Counted from the first letter of the stretch, positions 37,692-46,693 are shown. The stretch: 64,000 nt of DNA from Paenibacillus barcinonensis (GCF_003217495.1 NZ_QJSW01000009.1:116274-180273); one strand, 5' to 3'. Notes: generated by a model not told the origin, from the letters alone. Translations and numbers: made by a program.

Positions 37692-38516
37692 ATGCTGACG
37701 GTAGAGCAGGTTGACAAATCATACGTACAAGGCGGCATGTTCTCGAAGCAGCGGCAGCAGGTGTTGAAAAAGGTGACGCTGGAATGCCGGCAAGGTGAAT
37801 GCCTGGGCATTATCGGGGAGAGTGGCAGCGGCAAATCGACGCTGGGTCGTCTCATGCTCGGACTGGAAAGGCCGGATCGGGGAACCATTCGATTCGAGGG
37901 CAAGGACGTGATGGACCGCCGGGCTCGGATAGGCCGAATCAGTGCCGTTTTTCAAAACTATACGTCTTCCATGAATCCGTTTCTCACGGTGCAGGATGCC
38001 ATCATGGAGCCGATGAAGGCACAACAGAAGACGGGGCTGGTGGGACAGCAGAAGTTGGTGAAAGAGCGACACAAGCTGGAGCAAGGAAATCACGAATCCG
38101 CACAACGTCCGCAGATGACGGCAACGGCGAAAGTAGATATGCTGCTTGCCCAGGTGGGGCTGGACCCTTCGTATCGGCTCAAGTATGCTCATGAGCTGTC
38201 AGGCGGGGAGGCACAGCGAGTCTGCATTGCAAGAGCCATCTCGACGGAGCCGAAGTGCATTGTGCTGGATGAAGCGGTCAGCTCGCTGGACGTGTCGGTT
38301 CAGATCCAGGTGCTGCAATTGCTGAAATCGCTGAAGAGCCTCTACAAGATGAGCTATGTCTTTATTACGCATGACATTCAGGCGGCAGCCTATATCTGCG
38401 ACAGGCTTGTTTTTTTCAGAGAGGGACGGGTGGAGGAGACGATTGCGGTTGAACAGCTGAAGCATGTCCAGTCTGACTATGCACGAAAATTATTAAAGCA
38501 TCTAATCTCGCTATAG
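37692..38516 (+). CDS. cntF: Cnt ABC importer ATPase 2
   Basis: This 274-residue DppF-type ATPase has Walker A GESGSGKST, signature LSGGEAQR, Walker B CIVLDEAVSSLD and FITHDIQAA. The start abuts the cntD stop. A hydrophilic insertion of about 25 residues (QKTGLVGQQKLVKERHK) lies between the Q-loop region and the signature motif, longer than in many DppF proteins. Confidence 0.94.
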   Translation: MLTVEQVDKSYVQGGMFSKQRQQVLKKVTLECRQGECLGIIGESGSGKSTLGRLMLGLERPDRGTIRFEGKDVMDRRARIGRISAVFQNYTSSMNPFLTVQDAIMEPMKAQQKTGLVGQQKLVKERHKLEQGNHESAQRPQMTATAKVDMLLAQVGLDPSYRLKYAHELSGGEAQRVCIARAISTEPKCIVLDEAVSSLDVSVQIQVLQLLKSLKSLYKMSYVFITHDIQAAAYICDRLVFFREGRVEETIAVEQLKHVQSDYARKLLKHLISL

Positions 38517-38575
38517 CCGTGCAAGATAACTTGGACGCGGAAATGACTGTGTTGCGTGGAGGGGGAGTAATTGTT

Positions 38576-39766
38576 GTGAATGGCGCGATGTCCTGGCCTT
38601 TTTTGCGTTTGTACATTCTGGTGCTTCTGTACTTCAGTGCGAATGCCATTCTGAATGTCATTATTCCGCTACAGGGGGCATTTCTCGGTGCAAACAGTAC
38701 GACCATTGGTGTCATTATGGGTGCGTATATGTTCACCACGATGTTTTTCAGACCTTGGGCGGGCAAAATGATTCAGAAGCACGGGCCGATTAAAATTTTG
38801 CGGATTATTCTGATCATTAACGGGTTGGCCTTGATTTTATATACATTTACGGGACTTGGCGGTTATCTGGTTGCACGTATGATGCAAGGGGTATCAACGG
38901 CCTTTTTTTCCATGGCGCTGCAGATGGGGATCATTGATGCACTGCCGGAGAAGGACCGCTCGCAGGGCATTTCGTATTATTCGTTATTTAGTTATATTCC
39001 CGGTATTGTGGGCCCGGTGCTGGCACTGGCTCTGTGGCAGACGGGAGGCATGGACTATTTTACAGTGGTGCTGATCGGGATTGCTGTCTGTACGGGCATA
39101 TTCGGGTACACGGCCAAGATGGAAAAAAACAAGGAGCAGCTACAGCCGGAAGATACATCTGCGCAGCAACTGGGCATGTGGCAATCCTTCGCACAACTGG
39201 TGAGAAACCCGCTGTTATTTCGCTCCAGTCTGCTGATGCTGAGCGCTTCGGTTGTTTTTGGCGCGATCACTACATTCATCCCGCTATATGCGGGGCAGAT
39301 CAAGGGTGGCAATGCGGGCGTATATCTTATGCTACAGGCGGGCACGGTGGTGCTGGCACGAATTGTCCTTCGCAAACGCATCCCTTCGGATGGTCGGTGG
39401 CACTCGCCGTTTATGATGGCCACGATGCTGCTGCTTGCGGTTGCAGCGCAGTGCGTCAGCTTCTCGGTGACGGGAGGCATGATCTTTTTCTATGTTGGTG
39501 CTGTTCTGATGGGCATTGCCCAGGCCATTCTGTACCCGACGTTAACCACGTATCTGTCCTTTGTTCTGCCTAAGCTGAACCGGAACGTATTGATGGGTTT
39601 GTTTATCGCAACAGCGGATCTGGGCATCTCTCTGGGTGGTGTGATCATGGGACCAATCGCGGATATCTCCTCCTATTCATTTATGTACATGATCTGTGCT
39701 ATTCTAGGAGCGGTGATGATGTTTTTTGCCTATGAACGGCGGACCACGCCTGCTGTGAATTCCTGA
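38576..39766 (+). CDS. cntE: MFS exporter of the apo-metallophore
   Basis: This 396-residue protein starts at GTG 38576, 8 nt after GGAGGGGGAG. S. aureus CntE has nearly the same length. Twelve hydrophobic segments and the MFS loop GKMIQKHGPIKIL are visible. Position at the end of the cnt operon supports the role of exporting newly made metallophore. The next gene encodes a second, related transporter. Confidence 0.9.
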   Translation: MNGAMSWPFLRLYILVLLYFSANAILNVIIPLQGAFLGANSTTIGVIMGAYMFTTMFFRPWAGKMIQKHGPIKILRIILIINGLALILYTFTGLGGYLVARMMQGVSTAFFSMALQMGIIDALPEKDRSQGISYYSLFSYIPGIVGPVLALALWQTGGMDYFTVVLIGIAVCTGIFGYTAKMEKNKEQLQPEDTSAQQLGMWQSFAQLVRNPLLFRSSLLMLSASVVFGAITTFIPLYAGQIKGGNAGVYLMLQAGTVVLARIVLRKRIPSDGRWHSPFMMATMLLLAVAAQCVSFSVTGGMIFFYVGAVLMGIAQAILYPTLTTYLSFVLPKLNRNVLMGLFIATADLGISLGGVIMGPIADISSYSFMYMICAILGAVMMFFAYERRTTPAVNS

Positions 39767-39858
39767 GCTGACTGCCCGAGTGCAGGGATGTGATCGAGGA
39801 GTCAGGACTACAGGTATGCAGATAGCAGGTAAGTGATAGAGAAGGCAGGTATGCAATA

Positions 39859-41085
39859 TTGAAGGTTTTGGTAACAACGACAACCAGTAGCAAACTAAAT
39901 CCGGTATCCTTTTCGTTTATCGGATTTTATATACTGGCTTTTTTATTTTTTGCTGCGAATGCGGCGCTGACGATTATTTTGCCCTTGCGAAGTGAGGCAG
40001 CCGGGTTTAATCAGGCCGAAATCGGTCTGATGATGGGCAGCTACATGTTTACCTGCATGCTGCTGCGGCCGTTTGCGGCTCAGCTGCTGGGCAAGCACGG
40101 ACCGCTTCGCGTGATGCGGTGGCTGCTGATTTTGCATGCCGGCACACTGCTGCTGTTTATCGTGTCCGATGCGGACATGTACCTATGGCTGCGTGCGCTG
40201 CAAGGAGTAGCGACAGCGTTTTTCTCGATGACGATGCAGGCGGGCATTGTGGAGAGGCTGGAGGACAAGGACCGGGCACAAGGGCTGTCGATGTACACCC
40301 TGTTTACGATGGTGCCTTCGCTGATCATTCCGATTCTGGCCGTGCAGATCTGGCAAAATGCCAGTGAACTGGCGTTTACGCTGCTGCTGATGGGCCTTGC
40401 TATACTGCCCTTGCTGATGGGATACAAGGTGGATTTACCGCAGAGCACGGTGCAGAACAAAACGTATACGCTGGGGGATATGCTGCGTTCATTCAGCGGC
40501 ATCTGGCGCAGTACACCGCTGCTTGTCAGCAGTGTGGTCATGCTGTTTGCCTCCTGTGTATTCGGCGCGACAGCGACCTTTCTCCCGCTTTATATGGTAT
40601 CGACAGGTGCAGCGAGTGCGGGCCTTTTTCTGACGATTCAGGGTCTCGTTGTGATCCTGTGCCGTTTTCTTTTGCGTAAAAAAATTCCGTCGGACGGCAG
40701 CTGGAATACATGGCTTATGGCAGGTCTGATGCTCAGCGCTGCGCTGGGAACGCTGCTGCTTAGTCTTATGGGCAGTATCGGGCCGGTGGTGTACGTGGCT
40801 GCGGTATTTAGCGGTTTTGCACTGGCGCTGCTGTATCCGACCTTGACGACGTATCTGTCCTTTGTGTTGCCTGCCGATTCGAGGTATGTACTCATGGGCA
40901 TTTTCATGTCCTCCTATGATCTTGGCTTCTCCTTGGGCGGGCTGGCGATGGGCGTTGTGGTGCAGATCAGCTCGTATTCGGTCATGTTTCATGTCTGTAC
41001 GCTGCTCTCTGTTGCAGCCTTGATTGTGATTATACTTGGCAGACAACAGATGCAGGGCAGGCCGGGCACAAGTCCAATTCAGTAG
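39859..41085 (+). CDS. Second CntE-like MFS exporter
   Basis: This 408-residue MFS protein starts at TTG 39859 with a weak AGGCAGGT site. It is a clear paralogue of CntE: both have (F)FxANAxL(T/N)xI(I/L)PL near the N-terminus, MMGxYMFT or MGAYMFTTMFFRP-type second loops, LRKxIPSDG in the central loop and ILYPTLTTYLSFVLP or LLYPTLTTYLSFVLP in the C-half. Known staphylopine clusters have one exporter, so this may be a backup, a partner, or an exporter of a biosynthetic variant. It is probably in the cnt transcript; the gap to cntE is about 90 bp. Confidence 0.85.
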   Translation: MKVLVTTTTSSKLNPVSFSFIGFYILAFLFFAANAALTIILPLRSEAAGFNQAEIGLMMGSYMFTCMLLRPFAAQLLGKHGPLRVMRWLLILHAGTLLLFIVSDADMYLWLRALQGVATAFFSMTMQAGIVERLEDKDRAQGLSMYTLFTMVPSLIIPILAVQIWQNASELAFTLLLMGLAILPLLMGYKVDLPQSTVQNKTYTLGDMLRSFSGIWRSTPLLVSSVVMLFASCVFGATATFLPLYMVSTGAASAGLFLTIQGLVVILCRFLLRKKIPSDGSWNTWLMAGLMLSAALGTLLLSLMGSIGPVVYVAAVFSGFALALLYPTLTTYLSFVLPADSRYVLMGIFMSSYDLGFSLGGLAMGVVVQISSYSVMFHVCTLLSVAALIVIILGRQQMQGRPGTSPIQ

Positions 41086-41283
41086 AGATGAGCTGGGCAG
41101 GAGAGGGGAGTGCACTGGAGAAGTGGAATGAACACGCTGAACATATCCATCAAAAAAATGAATATGAAATAGCTGGAACAGGCTTATGATGAATCTCTGC
41201 GAAAGCATACGGTGTATGCGAATATGCGGGGAGAAATCGTAAGCCTTTTTACATTTTTTTGTGTGGCTGGAATGAAAAAAGAT

Positions 41284-41339
41284 TTGACAATGGCGTCAAA
41301 CAGGATTATATTCATTGTTGTTAATCGTAAATATTACTA
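41284..41339 (+). promoter_or_regulatory. CobW-operon promoter with Zur box
   Basis: TTGACA (41284-41289) and TATATT (41307-41312) are spaced by 17 bp. TCGTAAATATTACTA follows at 41325-41339. Box and spacing duplicate the cnt promoter, so zinc limitation should switch on both units together. Confidence 0.88.
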
Positions 41340-41388
41340 TTAAAGCTCATCAATCAGATGAACTGTATCTATAAGGAGTCGACTTTTT

Positions 41389-42585
41389 ATGACACAAAAG
41401 CAAATACCGGTGACCGTTCTTAGCGGTTACCTTGGATCAGGTAAAACAACGGTTCTGAATCATGTGCTGCACAATCGGCAAGGGTTGAAGGTCGCTGTGA
41501 TTGTAAACGACATGAGTGAGGTCAACATTGACGCGGCGATGGTAAAAGGTGAGGCAACGCTCTCGCGTACAGAGGAGAAGCTGGTGGAGATGTCCAACGG
41601 CTGTATCTGCTGCACGCTGCGGGATGATCTGATGCAGGAGATTGAGAAGCTGGTGAACGAGGGCAAGTACGACTACATCCTGATTGAATCGACGGGCATC
41701 AGTGAACCTGTTCCGGTGGCACAGACGTTTACATATGCCGATGAAGAAACGGGCATTGATCTGACTCGTCTGGCGAAGCTGGATTGTCTCGTCACGGTTG
41801 TTGACGCCAATCGGTTCTGGCATGACTATGCTTCTGGACAGAGCCTGCTGGATCGGAATCAGGCGACCGGGGAGGAAGATACCCGTGATGTTGTGGACCT
41901 GCTCATTGACCAGATTGAAACCTGTGATGTGCTGCTGCTGAACAAATGTGATCTGGTGGAAGAGGCAGAATTGCTGAAGCTGGAGGGCATTATCCGTAAG
42001 CTGCAGCCGAGTGCGAAGATTATTCGCACGGTCAACGGACAGGTGAATCCGGTGGAAATTTTGAACACAGGCCGGTTTGATTTTGAGAAGGTGAGCATGT
42101 CGGCTGGCTGGATACAGGAGCTTGAGAAGGAATCTCATACGCCAGAGACCGAGGAATACGGTATTGGGTCGTTTGTGTACCGACGCAGAAAGCCATTCCA
42201 TCCTTCCCGTCTGGCTGAGTTCATGAGTTATTGGCCGGAAGAGGTTGTTCGTGCCAAAGGCCTGGTGTGGCTTGCCGCAGAAGGAGATGTGGCTGCCAGT
42301 CTGAGCCAGGCAGGGCCATCCATTCAATTCGGACCTGCGGGGCATTGGGTTGCTGCACTGCCGGAAGCCGATAAAGAAGAAATTTTGCGGACCGAGCCGG
42401 ATGTGCTTGCCAAATGGGACGCTCAGTGGGGCGATCGCCAAACGGAGCTGGTGATGATCGGCATTGATATGGAGCGTTCCATCATCGAGGATGAACTGGA
42501 TCAATGTCTGCTCAGCGATGAGGAGATGCTGGCGGATTGGGGACATTTTGAGAATCCGCTGCCGTGGCCTGTAGAAGCAATGTAA
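41389..42585 (+). CDS. Zur-regulated CobW-family GTPase / zinc chaperone (ZagA/YciC-like)
   Basis: This 398-residue protein matches B. subtilis ZagA (YciC) in length. The G1 loop is LSGYLGSGKTTVLNHVL, the metal-binding CxCC motif is SNGCICCTLRDDL, and the G4 region is LLNKCDLV. The C-terminal CobW_C domain (about 275-398) begins GSFVYRRRKPFHPSRLAEFM. Such GTPases pass zinc to essential client proteins under zinc starvation; a Zur box in the promoter agrees. It heads a unit with alternative S14 and a DUF3024-like gene. Confidence 0.95.
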   Translation: MTQKQIPVTVLSGYLGSGKTTVLNHVLHNRQGLKVAVIVNDMSEVNIDAAMVKGEATLSRTEEKLVEMSNGCICCTLRDDLMQEIEKLVNEGKYDYILIESTGISEPVPVAQTFTYADEETGIDLTRLAKLDCLVTVVDANRFWHDYASGQSLLDRNQATGEEDTRDVVDLLIDQIETCDVLLLNKCDLVEEAELLKLEGIIRKLQPSAKIIRTVNGQVNPVEILNTGRFDFEKVSMSAGWIQELEKESHTPETEEYGIGSFVYRRRKPFHPSRLAEFMSYWPEEVVRAKGLVWLAAEGDVAASLSQAGPSIQFGPAGHWVAALPEADKEEILRTEPDVLAKWDAQWGDRQTELVMIGIDMERSIIEDELDQCLLSDEEMLADWGHFENPLPWPVEAM

Positions 42586-42692
42586 TGCACGACCACGCTG
42601 GACGCAGACAGTAAATTTGCCCGGAACGGTTGAAGTGATAGGGATACATTGATTGAAAGATGACAAATTAAACGATAGAGGAGCTGGAGAAG

Positions 42693-42962
42693 TTGGCTAA
42701 AAAATCAAAGGTTGTACGTGAAAAGCAGCGTCAGGCCATTGTGGCAAAGTATGCGGAGCTGCGCCGGGAGCTCAAGGAAAAGGGAGATTATGAGGCATTG
42801 CAGAAGCTGCCCCGTAACTCTTCACCAACGAGATTGAAAAATCGCTGTGAAGTGACAGGCCGCCCGCGCGGATATTTGCGCAAATTCAAAGTATCCCGGA
42901 TCAAATTCCGTGAGCTGGCTCATCAAGGCCAGATCCCGGGTGTGACTAAATCCAGCTGGTAA
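42693..42962 (+). CDS. rpsN: Zinc-independent ribosomal protein S14
   Basis: This 89-residue protein starts at TTG 42693 ([14 protein letters not shown]) after GGAG. S14 landmarks are [27 protein letters not shown] and [22 protein letters not shown]. Only one Cys remains, and the two CxxC pairs of the zinc form are absent. Such C-minus S14 replaces the zinc protein when Zur is relieved, freeing zinc. The position after the Zur-box CobW gene is the same logic as in B. subtilis rpsN2 (YhzA). Confidence 0.96.
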   Translation: MAKKSKVVREKQRQAIVAKYAELRRELKEKGDYEALQKLPRNSSPTRLKNRCEVTGRPRGYLRKFKVSRIKFRELAHQGQIPGVTKSSW

Positions 42963-43004
42963 GCTGAGCGGGTTCCATTTTTTCGATAAGGGGGCGGATC
43001 TTCC

Positions 43005-43346
43005 ATGTTGGATGTGTTTACACAGCGGCGGATTGAATCTCTGATGAATGGTTATGTGCATGAGAAAGTACCGGCACAGCTGCGTACGATGGTGAAGCTA
43101 ACGTACGAGCTGAAGGAAAATGAGCTGATTCTTACCGAAGAGCGCCCAAGAGGACAGCGGTATCAGTGGGAGCGGATGCCGATTGCGCGTTTCTACTGGG
43201 AAGGTGACCAGTGGAAGGTATACGCCAGTGATGATTACTCAAGCTGGAGTCCTGTGGAGGTCATTGTGCCGTGTCCCGATTTTGAAGATGTGCTGGAGCA
43301 GGTGGAGAGGGATGAGTCCGGGGTATTCTGGCGTGAGCGTGACTGA
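43005..43346 (+). CDS. DUF3024-like small protein in the Zur unit
   Basis: This 113-residue protein starts at ATG 43005 after AAGGGGG. It contains VKLTYELKENELILTEERP, the tryptophan-bearing WERMPIARFYWEGDQWKVYA and DDYSSWSPVEV, which resemble DUF3024. Its function is not known. Location 42 bp after alternative S14 and before a strong terminator puts it in the zinc-deficiency unit. There is only one Cys, so it is unlikely to store zinc. Confidence 0.75.
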   Translation: MLDVFTQRRIESLMNGYVHEKVPAQLRTMVKLTYELKENELILTEERPRGQRYQWERMPIARFYWEGDQWKVYASDDYSSWSPVEVIVPCPDFEDVLEQVERDESGVFWRERD

Positions 43347-43413
43347 AAACATAATATGGGTGCGTCTGGTCAAGGAACGGAGATGACTGGAAAATCACAC
43401 ATTTTGATTCGAT

Positions 43414-43453
43414 GAGGACCGTATTTGTGAACAACGATATGGGTCCTCTTTTT
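43414..43453 (+). terminator. Intrinsic terminator of the Zur unit
   Basis: A stem GAGGACC (43414-43420) with GGTCCTC (43442-43448), extended inwards by CGTAT/ATATG, is followed by TTTTT. Confidence 0.9.
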
Positions 43454-43636
43454 GTTATGCCGCGGAAGTCGGCGCATACATATACATACAGAGCTCCAAA
43501 GGTGTTAGAAGCTGAAACAGGTATGAAGAAGGAGAGAAGTGGTGCCAGCAGATGGTGGGGTAGAGTAACACGATGATGAAAGGTCGCCACTTCCACTTCA
43601 CACACACCTTCAAACGTTACTTGAGCTTATTCATCG
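43454..43636. other. Spacer between convergent units
   Basis: About 180 bp with no gene, ribosome site or clear signal beyond the terminator that precedes it. Confidence 0.5.
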
Positions 43637-44743
43637 CTATGCCTCGTATATAATCTCGCCCGTACGGGATACATCGTATCCTTCGAAGGCTCGCAATTCC
43701 TGCTGGAACTCTGGAGATTGCAGGATACGGAGCACAGACTCGATCCAGGCCTCGTTGCCCTGTTTTCGCAGCATAACCAGGTCGTAGCGCTCTTGAACGA
43801 GCGGGATAAAATCGACCTGTCCCACAAGACGGGCGGCTTTTTCAATGCCGACGCCAACATCGGCTTCGCCGGAGCTGACTTTGGCTGCGACGCCCATATG
43901 GCTTGTTTCCTCCATATCATACCCGAGCAGCCGGGAAGATGAAATTCCGTTCAGCCGTAGCTGCTCATCCAGCAGCACCCGGGCTCCCGACCCCTTTTCA
44001 CGATTGGCGAGGCGGAGCCCCGGCTGTTTGAAATCTGTCCAGTCATTTAACTGGTGAGGATTACCTCGCGGGACGTACAGGCCGGCAGGGCGGGTGAGCA
44101 GATTTACAACGATATAGGACCAGCCTGTTAAAATTTTGCGGATATACGGTAAATTGTACTCTCCAGTATCTCCATCCAGCAGGTGCGTGCTGACCAGATC
44201 CGACTCTCCACGGTACATGGAGATCAGACCATCGAGACTGCCCATAAAGGAGCGCAACGGACGGATGTCTCGGGATTGTTTTTCGATATGCCGCATCAGA
44301 ATATCCAGGCTGACATCCTGACCCGTAATGACCAGATGGCGTGCTGCACTAGCACTGTTCCGTCCGAAACCTGCAGGAGCGTTTGCATATGAATATGAAG
44401 CACCTTGTGATGTCGATGCCGCCGCAGTCACAGGTGTTGCTGAATGCTGCACTTCTCCCTGACCAGCCAGCGTATTCGACCCTGAATTTTGTTTATGTAC
44501 CCCAGGTGGCGCAGCGGCATGCTTCTCCACCGCCACGCCGGTGCCAGCAGACTGATGCGCTGGAGACTGGAGCTGCTTGGAGCGGCGTTTGTAGGCTTCC
44601 AGATCTGTGGCATCAATGCGCATTTGTTTACCTACCCGGTAGGCGACAAGGTCTCCCTTTTTGATCAGGTCATAGACGGTTAGTTTTGATATTTTAAGCA
44701 GCTTGGCAATTTCTTCGGTTGTGTAGGATTGCTCCTCCGACAT
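43637..44743 (-). CDS. HTH regulator with molybdate-binding-like domain (YvgK-like)
   Basis: This 368-residue protein starts at ATG 44743 with GGGAGG about 10 nt upstream. Residues 5-55 form an excisionase/MerR-like HTH (TTEEIAKLLKISKLTVYDLIKKGDLVAYRVGKQMRI). A low-complexity linker (about 60-140) leads to a periplasmic-binding-like C-terminal domain with SLDGLISMYRGESDLVSTHLLDG and GEADVGVGIEKAA. This is the layout of B. subtilis YvgK, which sits beside the molybdate genes yvgL and yvgM. The gene diverges from modA across a region with a perfect palindrome. Confidence 0.85.
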   Translation of the reverse strand: MSEEQSYTTEEIAKLLKISKLTVYDLIKKGDLVAYRVGKQMRIDATDLEAYKRRSKQLQSPAHQSAGTGVAVEKHAAAPPGVHKQNSGSNTLAGQGEVQHSATPVTAAASTSQGASYSYANAPAGFGRNSASAARHLVITGQDVSLDILMRHIEKQSRDIRPLRSFMGSLDGLISMYRGESDLVSTHLLDGDTGEYNLPYIRKILTGWSYIVVNLLTRPAGLYVPRGNPHQLNDWTDFKQPGLRLANREKGSGARVLLDEQLRLNGISSSRLLGYDMEETSHMGVAAKVSSGEADVGVGIEKAARLVGQVDFIPLVQERYDLVMLRKQGNEAWIESVLRILQSPEFQQELRAFEGYDVSRTGEIIYEA

Positions 44744-45070
44744 GAATGAAGAACCTCCCTTTATAATATAAGGCCACATAACTTTGGCGTTTCGTCCATT
44801 GTATTGATTGCGATTACAATAGAAGATGTTGTAGTCAAAATCTTTTCTACAGCGATTGTTACTGATCCGATGCTGCGGAAGCAGACGTTTCTTGTACTAT
44901 ACCATTATTTAAAGGCATTCATAAACCTGCGCATGATGTAACTACACCGTTCCTGGATCTCTTCAAAAAAATGTACAAGCGCTCGCCTTCCCATTTTATT
45001 CGTCTTGTGTATAATTAGTTATAATTAAATATAACTAGTTATATCTAAACATAATATTGGGGGAGAAGTA
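44744..45070. promoter_or_regulatory. Divergent mod control region with palindrome
   Basis: ATATAACTAGTTATAT at 45029-45044 is a perfect 16-bp palindrome. TAGTTATA also occurs 20 bp upstream at 45016-45023, so two operator sites on one face of the helix are plausible. A -10-like TATAAT lies at 45010-45015, with TTCCCA (44988-44993) as a poor -35. The flanking HTH regulator is the likely ligand. Confidence 0.6.
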
Positions 45071-45958
45071 ATGAATAAAAAAATCGGAACCATACTTGGA
45101 AGTGTATCACTTGTGTTGGCACTTATGCTGGCTGGCTGCGGGAACAACGGAAGCTCAGCCACAGAGAAGCCAGATGCGTCGTCTGCTGCGAATCAAGCGT
45201 CAGCTTCTACACCAGCGGCATCAAGCGAGAGCACATCATCATCAGCAGCAGAGCCGCAGGAAAAAGTAGAGCTAACGATTTCAGCGGCAGCTAGCCTGAC
45301 CGATGCAATGACAGAGATCAAAACCGGCTATGAGCAGGCACATCCCAACATCAGTCTGAATTTTAACTTTGGGGCTTCGGGTGCATTACAGCAGCAGATC
45401 GAACAGGGGGCACCAGCAGATATTTTTGTATCGGCTTCGGCTAAAAATATGAAGGCATTGGTCGATGAACAGCTAATTGCATCCACTGACCAGAGAAATC
45501 TGCTGCAAAACTCACTGGTAGCCATTGTGCCTGCAGACGGGACAAGTACAGTGACCAGTGAAAAGGACCTGGCAAGTGATGCCATCAAAACGGTAGCGAT
45601 TGGCATCCCGGAAAGTGTACCCGCTGGAATGTATGCAAAAGAAGCTCTAACGAATGCGAAGCTGTGGGATCAGCTTGAAAAGAAGCTTGTGCAGGGTAAA
45701 GACGTCAGACAGGTGCTGCAATATGTTGAAACAGGCAATGCGGATGCAGGCTTTGTGTACAAAACCGATGCACTGACCTCCAAGCAGGTGAAAATCGCAT
45801 TTGAAGTTGACAAAAGCAGCTATACCCCCGCTAATTACCCGCTAGGCATTATTGAAGGTACGAAACACCGTACAGAGGCCGAGCAATTCTATGCTTACCT
45901 GCAGACACCCGAGGTGCTGGACATTTTCGCTAAATACGGATTCTCGATCCCGCAATGA
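45071..45958 (+). CDS. modA: Molybdate ABC transporter substrate-binding lipoprotein
   Basis: This 295-residue protein has a lipoprotein signal (LALMLAGCGNNGSS) followed by a Ser/Ala-rich linker (about 25-65). The ModA fold starts VELTISAAASLTDAMTEIK. LNFNFGASGALQQQIEQGAPADIFVSA gives the oxyanion-binding Ser and Ala, and YPLGIIEGTKH lies near the end. GGGGGAG precedes ATG 45071. It binds molybdate or tungstate outside the membrane and passes it to ModB. Its last four bases overlap modB. Confidence 0.95.
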   Translation: MNKKIGTILGSVSLVLALMLAGCGNNGSSATEKPDASSAANQASASTPAASSESTSSSAAEPQEKVELTISAAASLTDAMTEIKTGYEQAHPNISLNFNFGASGALQQQIEQGAPADIFVSASAKNMKALVDEQLIASTDQRNLLQNSLVAIVPADGTSTVTSEKDLASDAIKTVAIGIPESVPAGMYAKEALTNAKLWDQLEKKLVQGKDVRQVLQYVETGNADAGFVYKTDALTSKQVKIAFEVDKSSYTPANYPLGIIEGTKHRTEAEQFYAYLQTPEVLDIFAKYGFSIPQ

Positions 45959-46641
45959 ATATGGGTGCAATCGACTGGTCCGTGTTCTGGCCCCCAGTGC
46001 GCTTATCCCTGCAGGTGGCGCTGCTATCAAGTATTGTAGCTTTATTGATTGGAGTAGCTGTTGCCTGGAAGATGTCCCGATCCTCATCTCGCGGTAAAGT
46101 GTTTCTGGAGACTCTGCTCATGCTGCCGCTTGTTCTGCCTCCAACGGTGGTTGGTTTCCTGCTCCTCGTTCTGCTGGGCCGTAGAAGTCTGCTCGGTCGC
46201 TGGATTGAAGCGATCTTCTCGGCTCCTGTCATTTTTTCCTGGTGGGCCGCTGTCATTGCTTCGATAGTAGTGGCTTTTCCGCTCGTATATCAGACGATGA
46301 AGTCGGGCTTTAACGGGGTTGATCGGGATCTGGAAGATGCCGGGCGCTCCATCGGGGCAAATGAATGGCAGGTGTTCCGTTACATTACGTTGCCACTTGC
46401 AGGCAGAGCCTTGATGACAGCCTTTATTTTGGGCTTTGCTCGCGCCTTGGGTGAATTCGGTGCAACCTTGATGATTGCGGGTAACATTCCAGGCAAAACA
46501 CAGACCGTACCGACAGCGATATATGTTGCTGTGGATTCAGGGAATCAGACGATGGCCTGGGCCTGGACCATTTCGATTATCATCATTTCATTTCTAATGT
46601 TACTGATGACAAGACAACCGCAAGATAGCAAAACATCATAA
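45955..46641 (+). CDS. modB: Molybdate ABC transporter permease
   Basis: This 228-residue permease has about five membrane segments. The coupling loop is DAGRSIGANEWQVFRYITLPLAGRALM, and LGFARALGEFGATLMIAGNIPGKT is the ModB signature. It begins with an ATGA overlap at 45955. No modC ATPase gene follows; a terminator stands 15 bp downstream. The same arrangement occurs in B. subtilis yvgL-yvgM, where the ATPase is encoded elsewhere or shared. Confidence 0.95.
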   Translation: MNMGAIDWSVFWPPVRLSLQVALLSSIVALLIGVAVAWKMSRSSSRGKVFLETLLMLPLVLPPTVVGFLLLVLLGRRSLLGRWIEAIFSAPVIFSWWAAVIASIVVAFPLVYQTMKSGFNGVDRDLEDAGRSIGANEWQVFRYITLPLAGRALMTAFILGFARALGEFGATLMIAGNIPGKTQTVPTAIYVAVDSGNQTMAWAWTISIIIISFLMLLMTRQPQDSKTS

Positions 46642-46655
46642 TTAGATTTACCTGT

Positions 46656-46693
46656 AACCCGCTTGGAGAACGATTCTCAATTAGCGGGTTTTT
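46656..46693 (+). terminator. Intrinsic terminator after modB
   Basis: AACCCGCT (46656-46663) pairs with AGCGGGTT (46683-46690), with an inner GAGAA/TTCTC pair, and is followed by a T-run. Confidence 0.9.

Noticed and set aside
41437..42666. 409-codon minus-strand frame opposite the CobW gene
   Set aside because: It is the antisense of a clear GTPase with Walker A and CxCC motifs, and its protein shows no motif.
46664..46680. GAGAACGATTCTC dyad as an operator after modB
   Set aside because: It lies inside the terminator stem and is explained by it.
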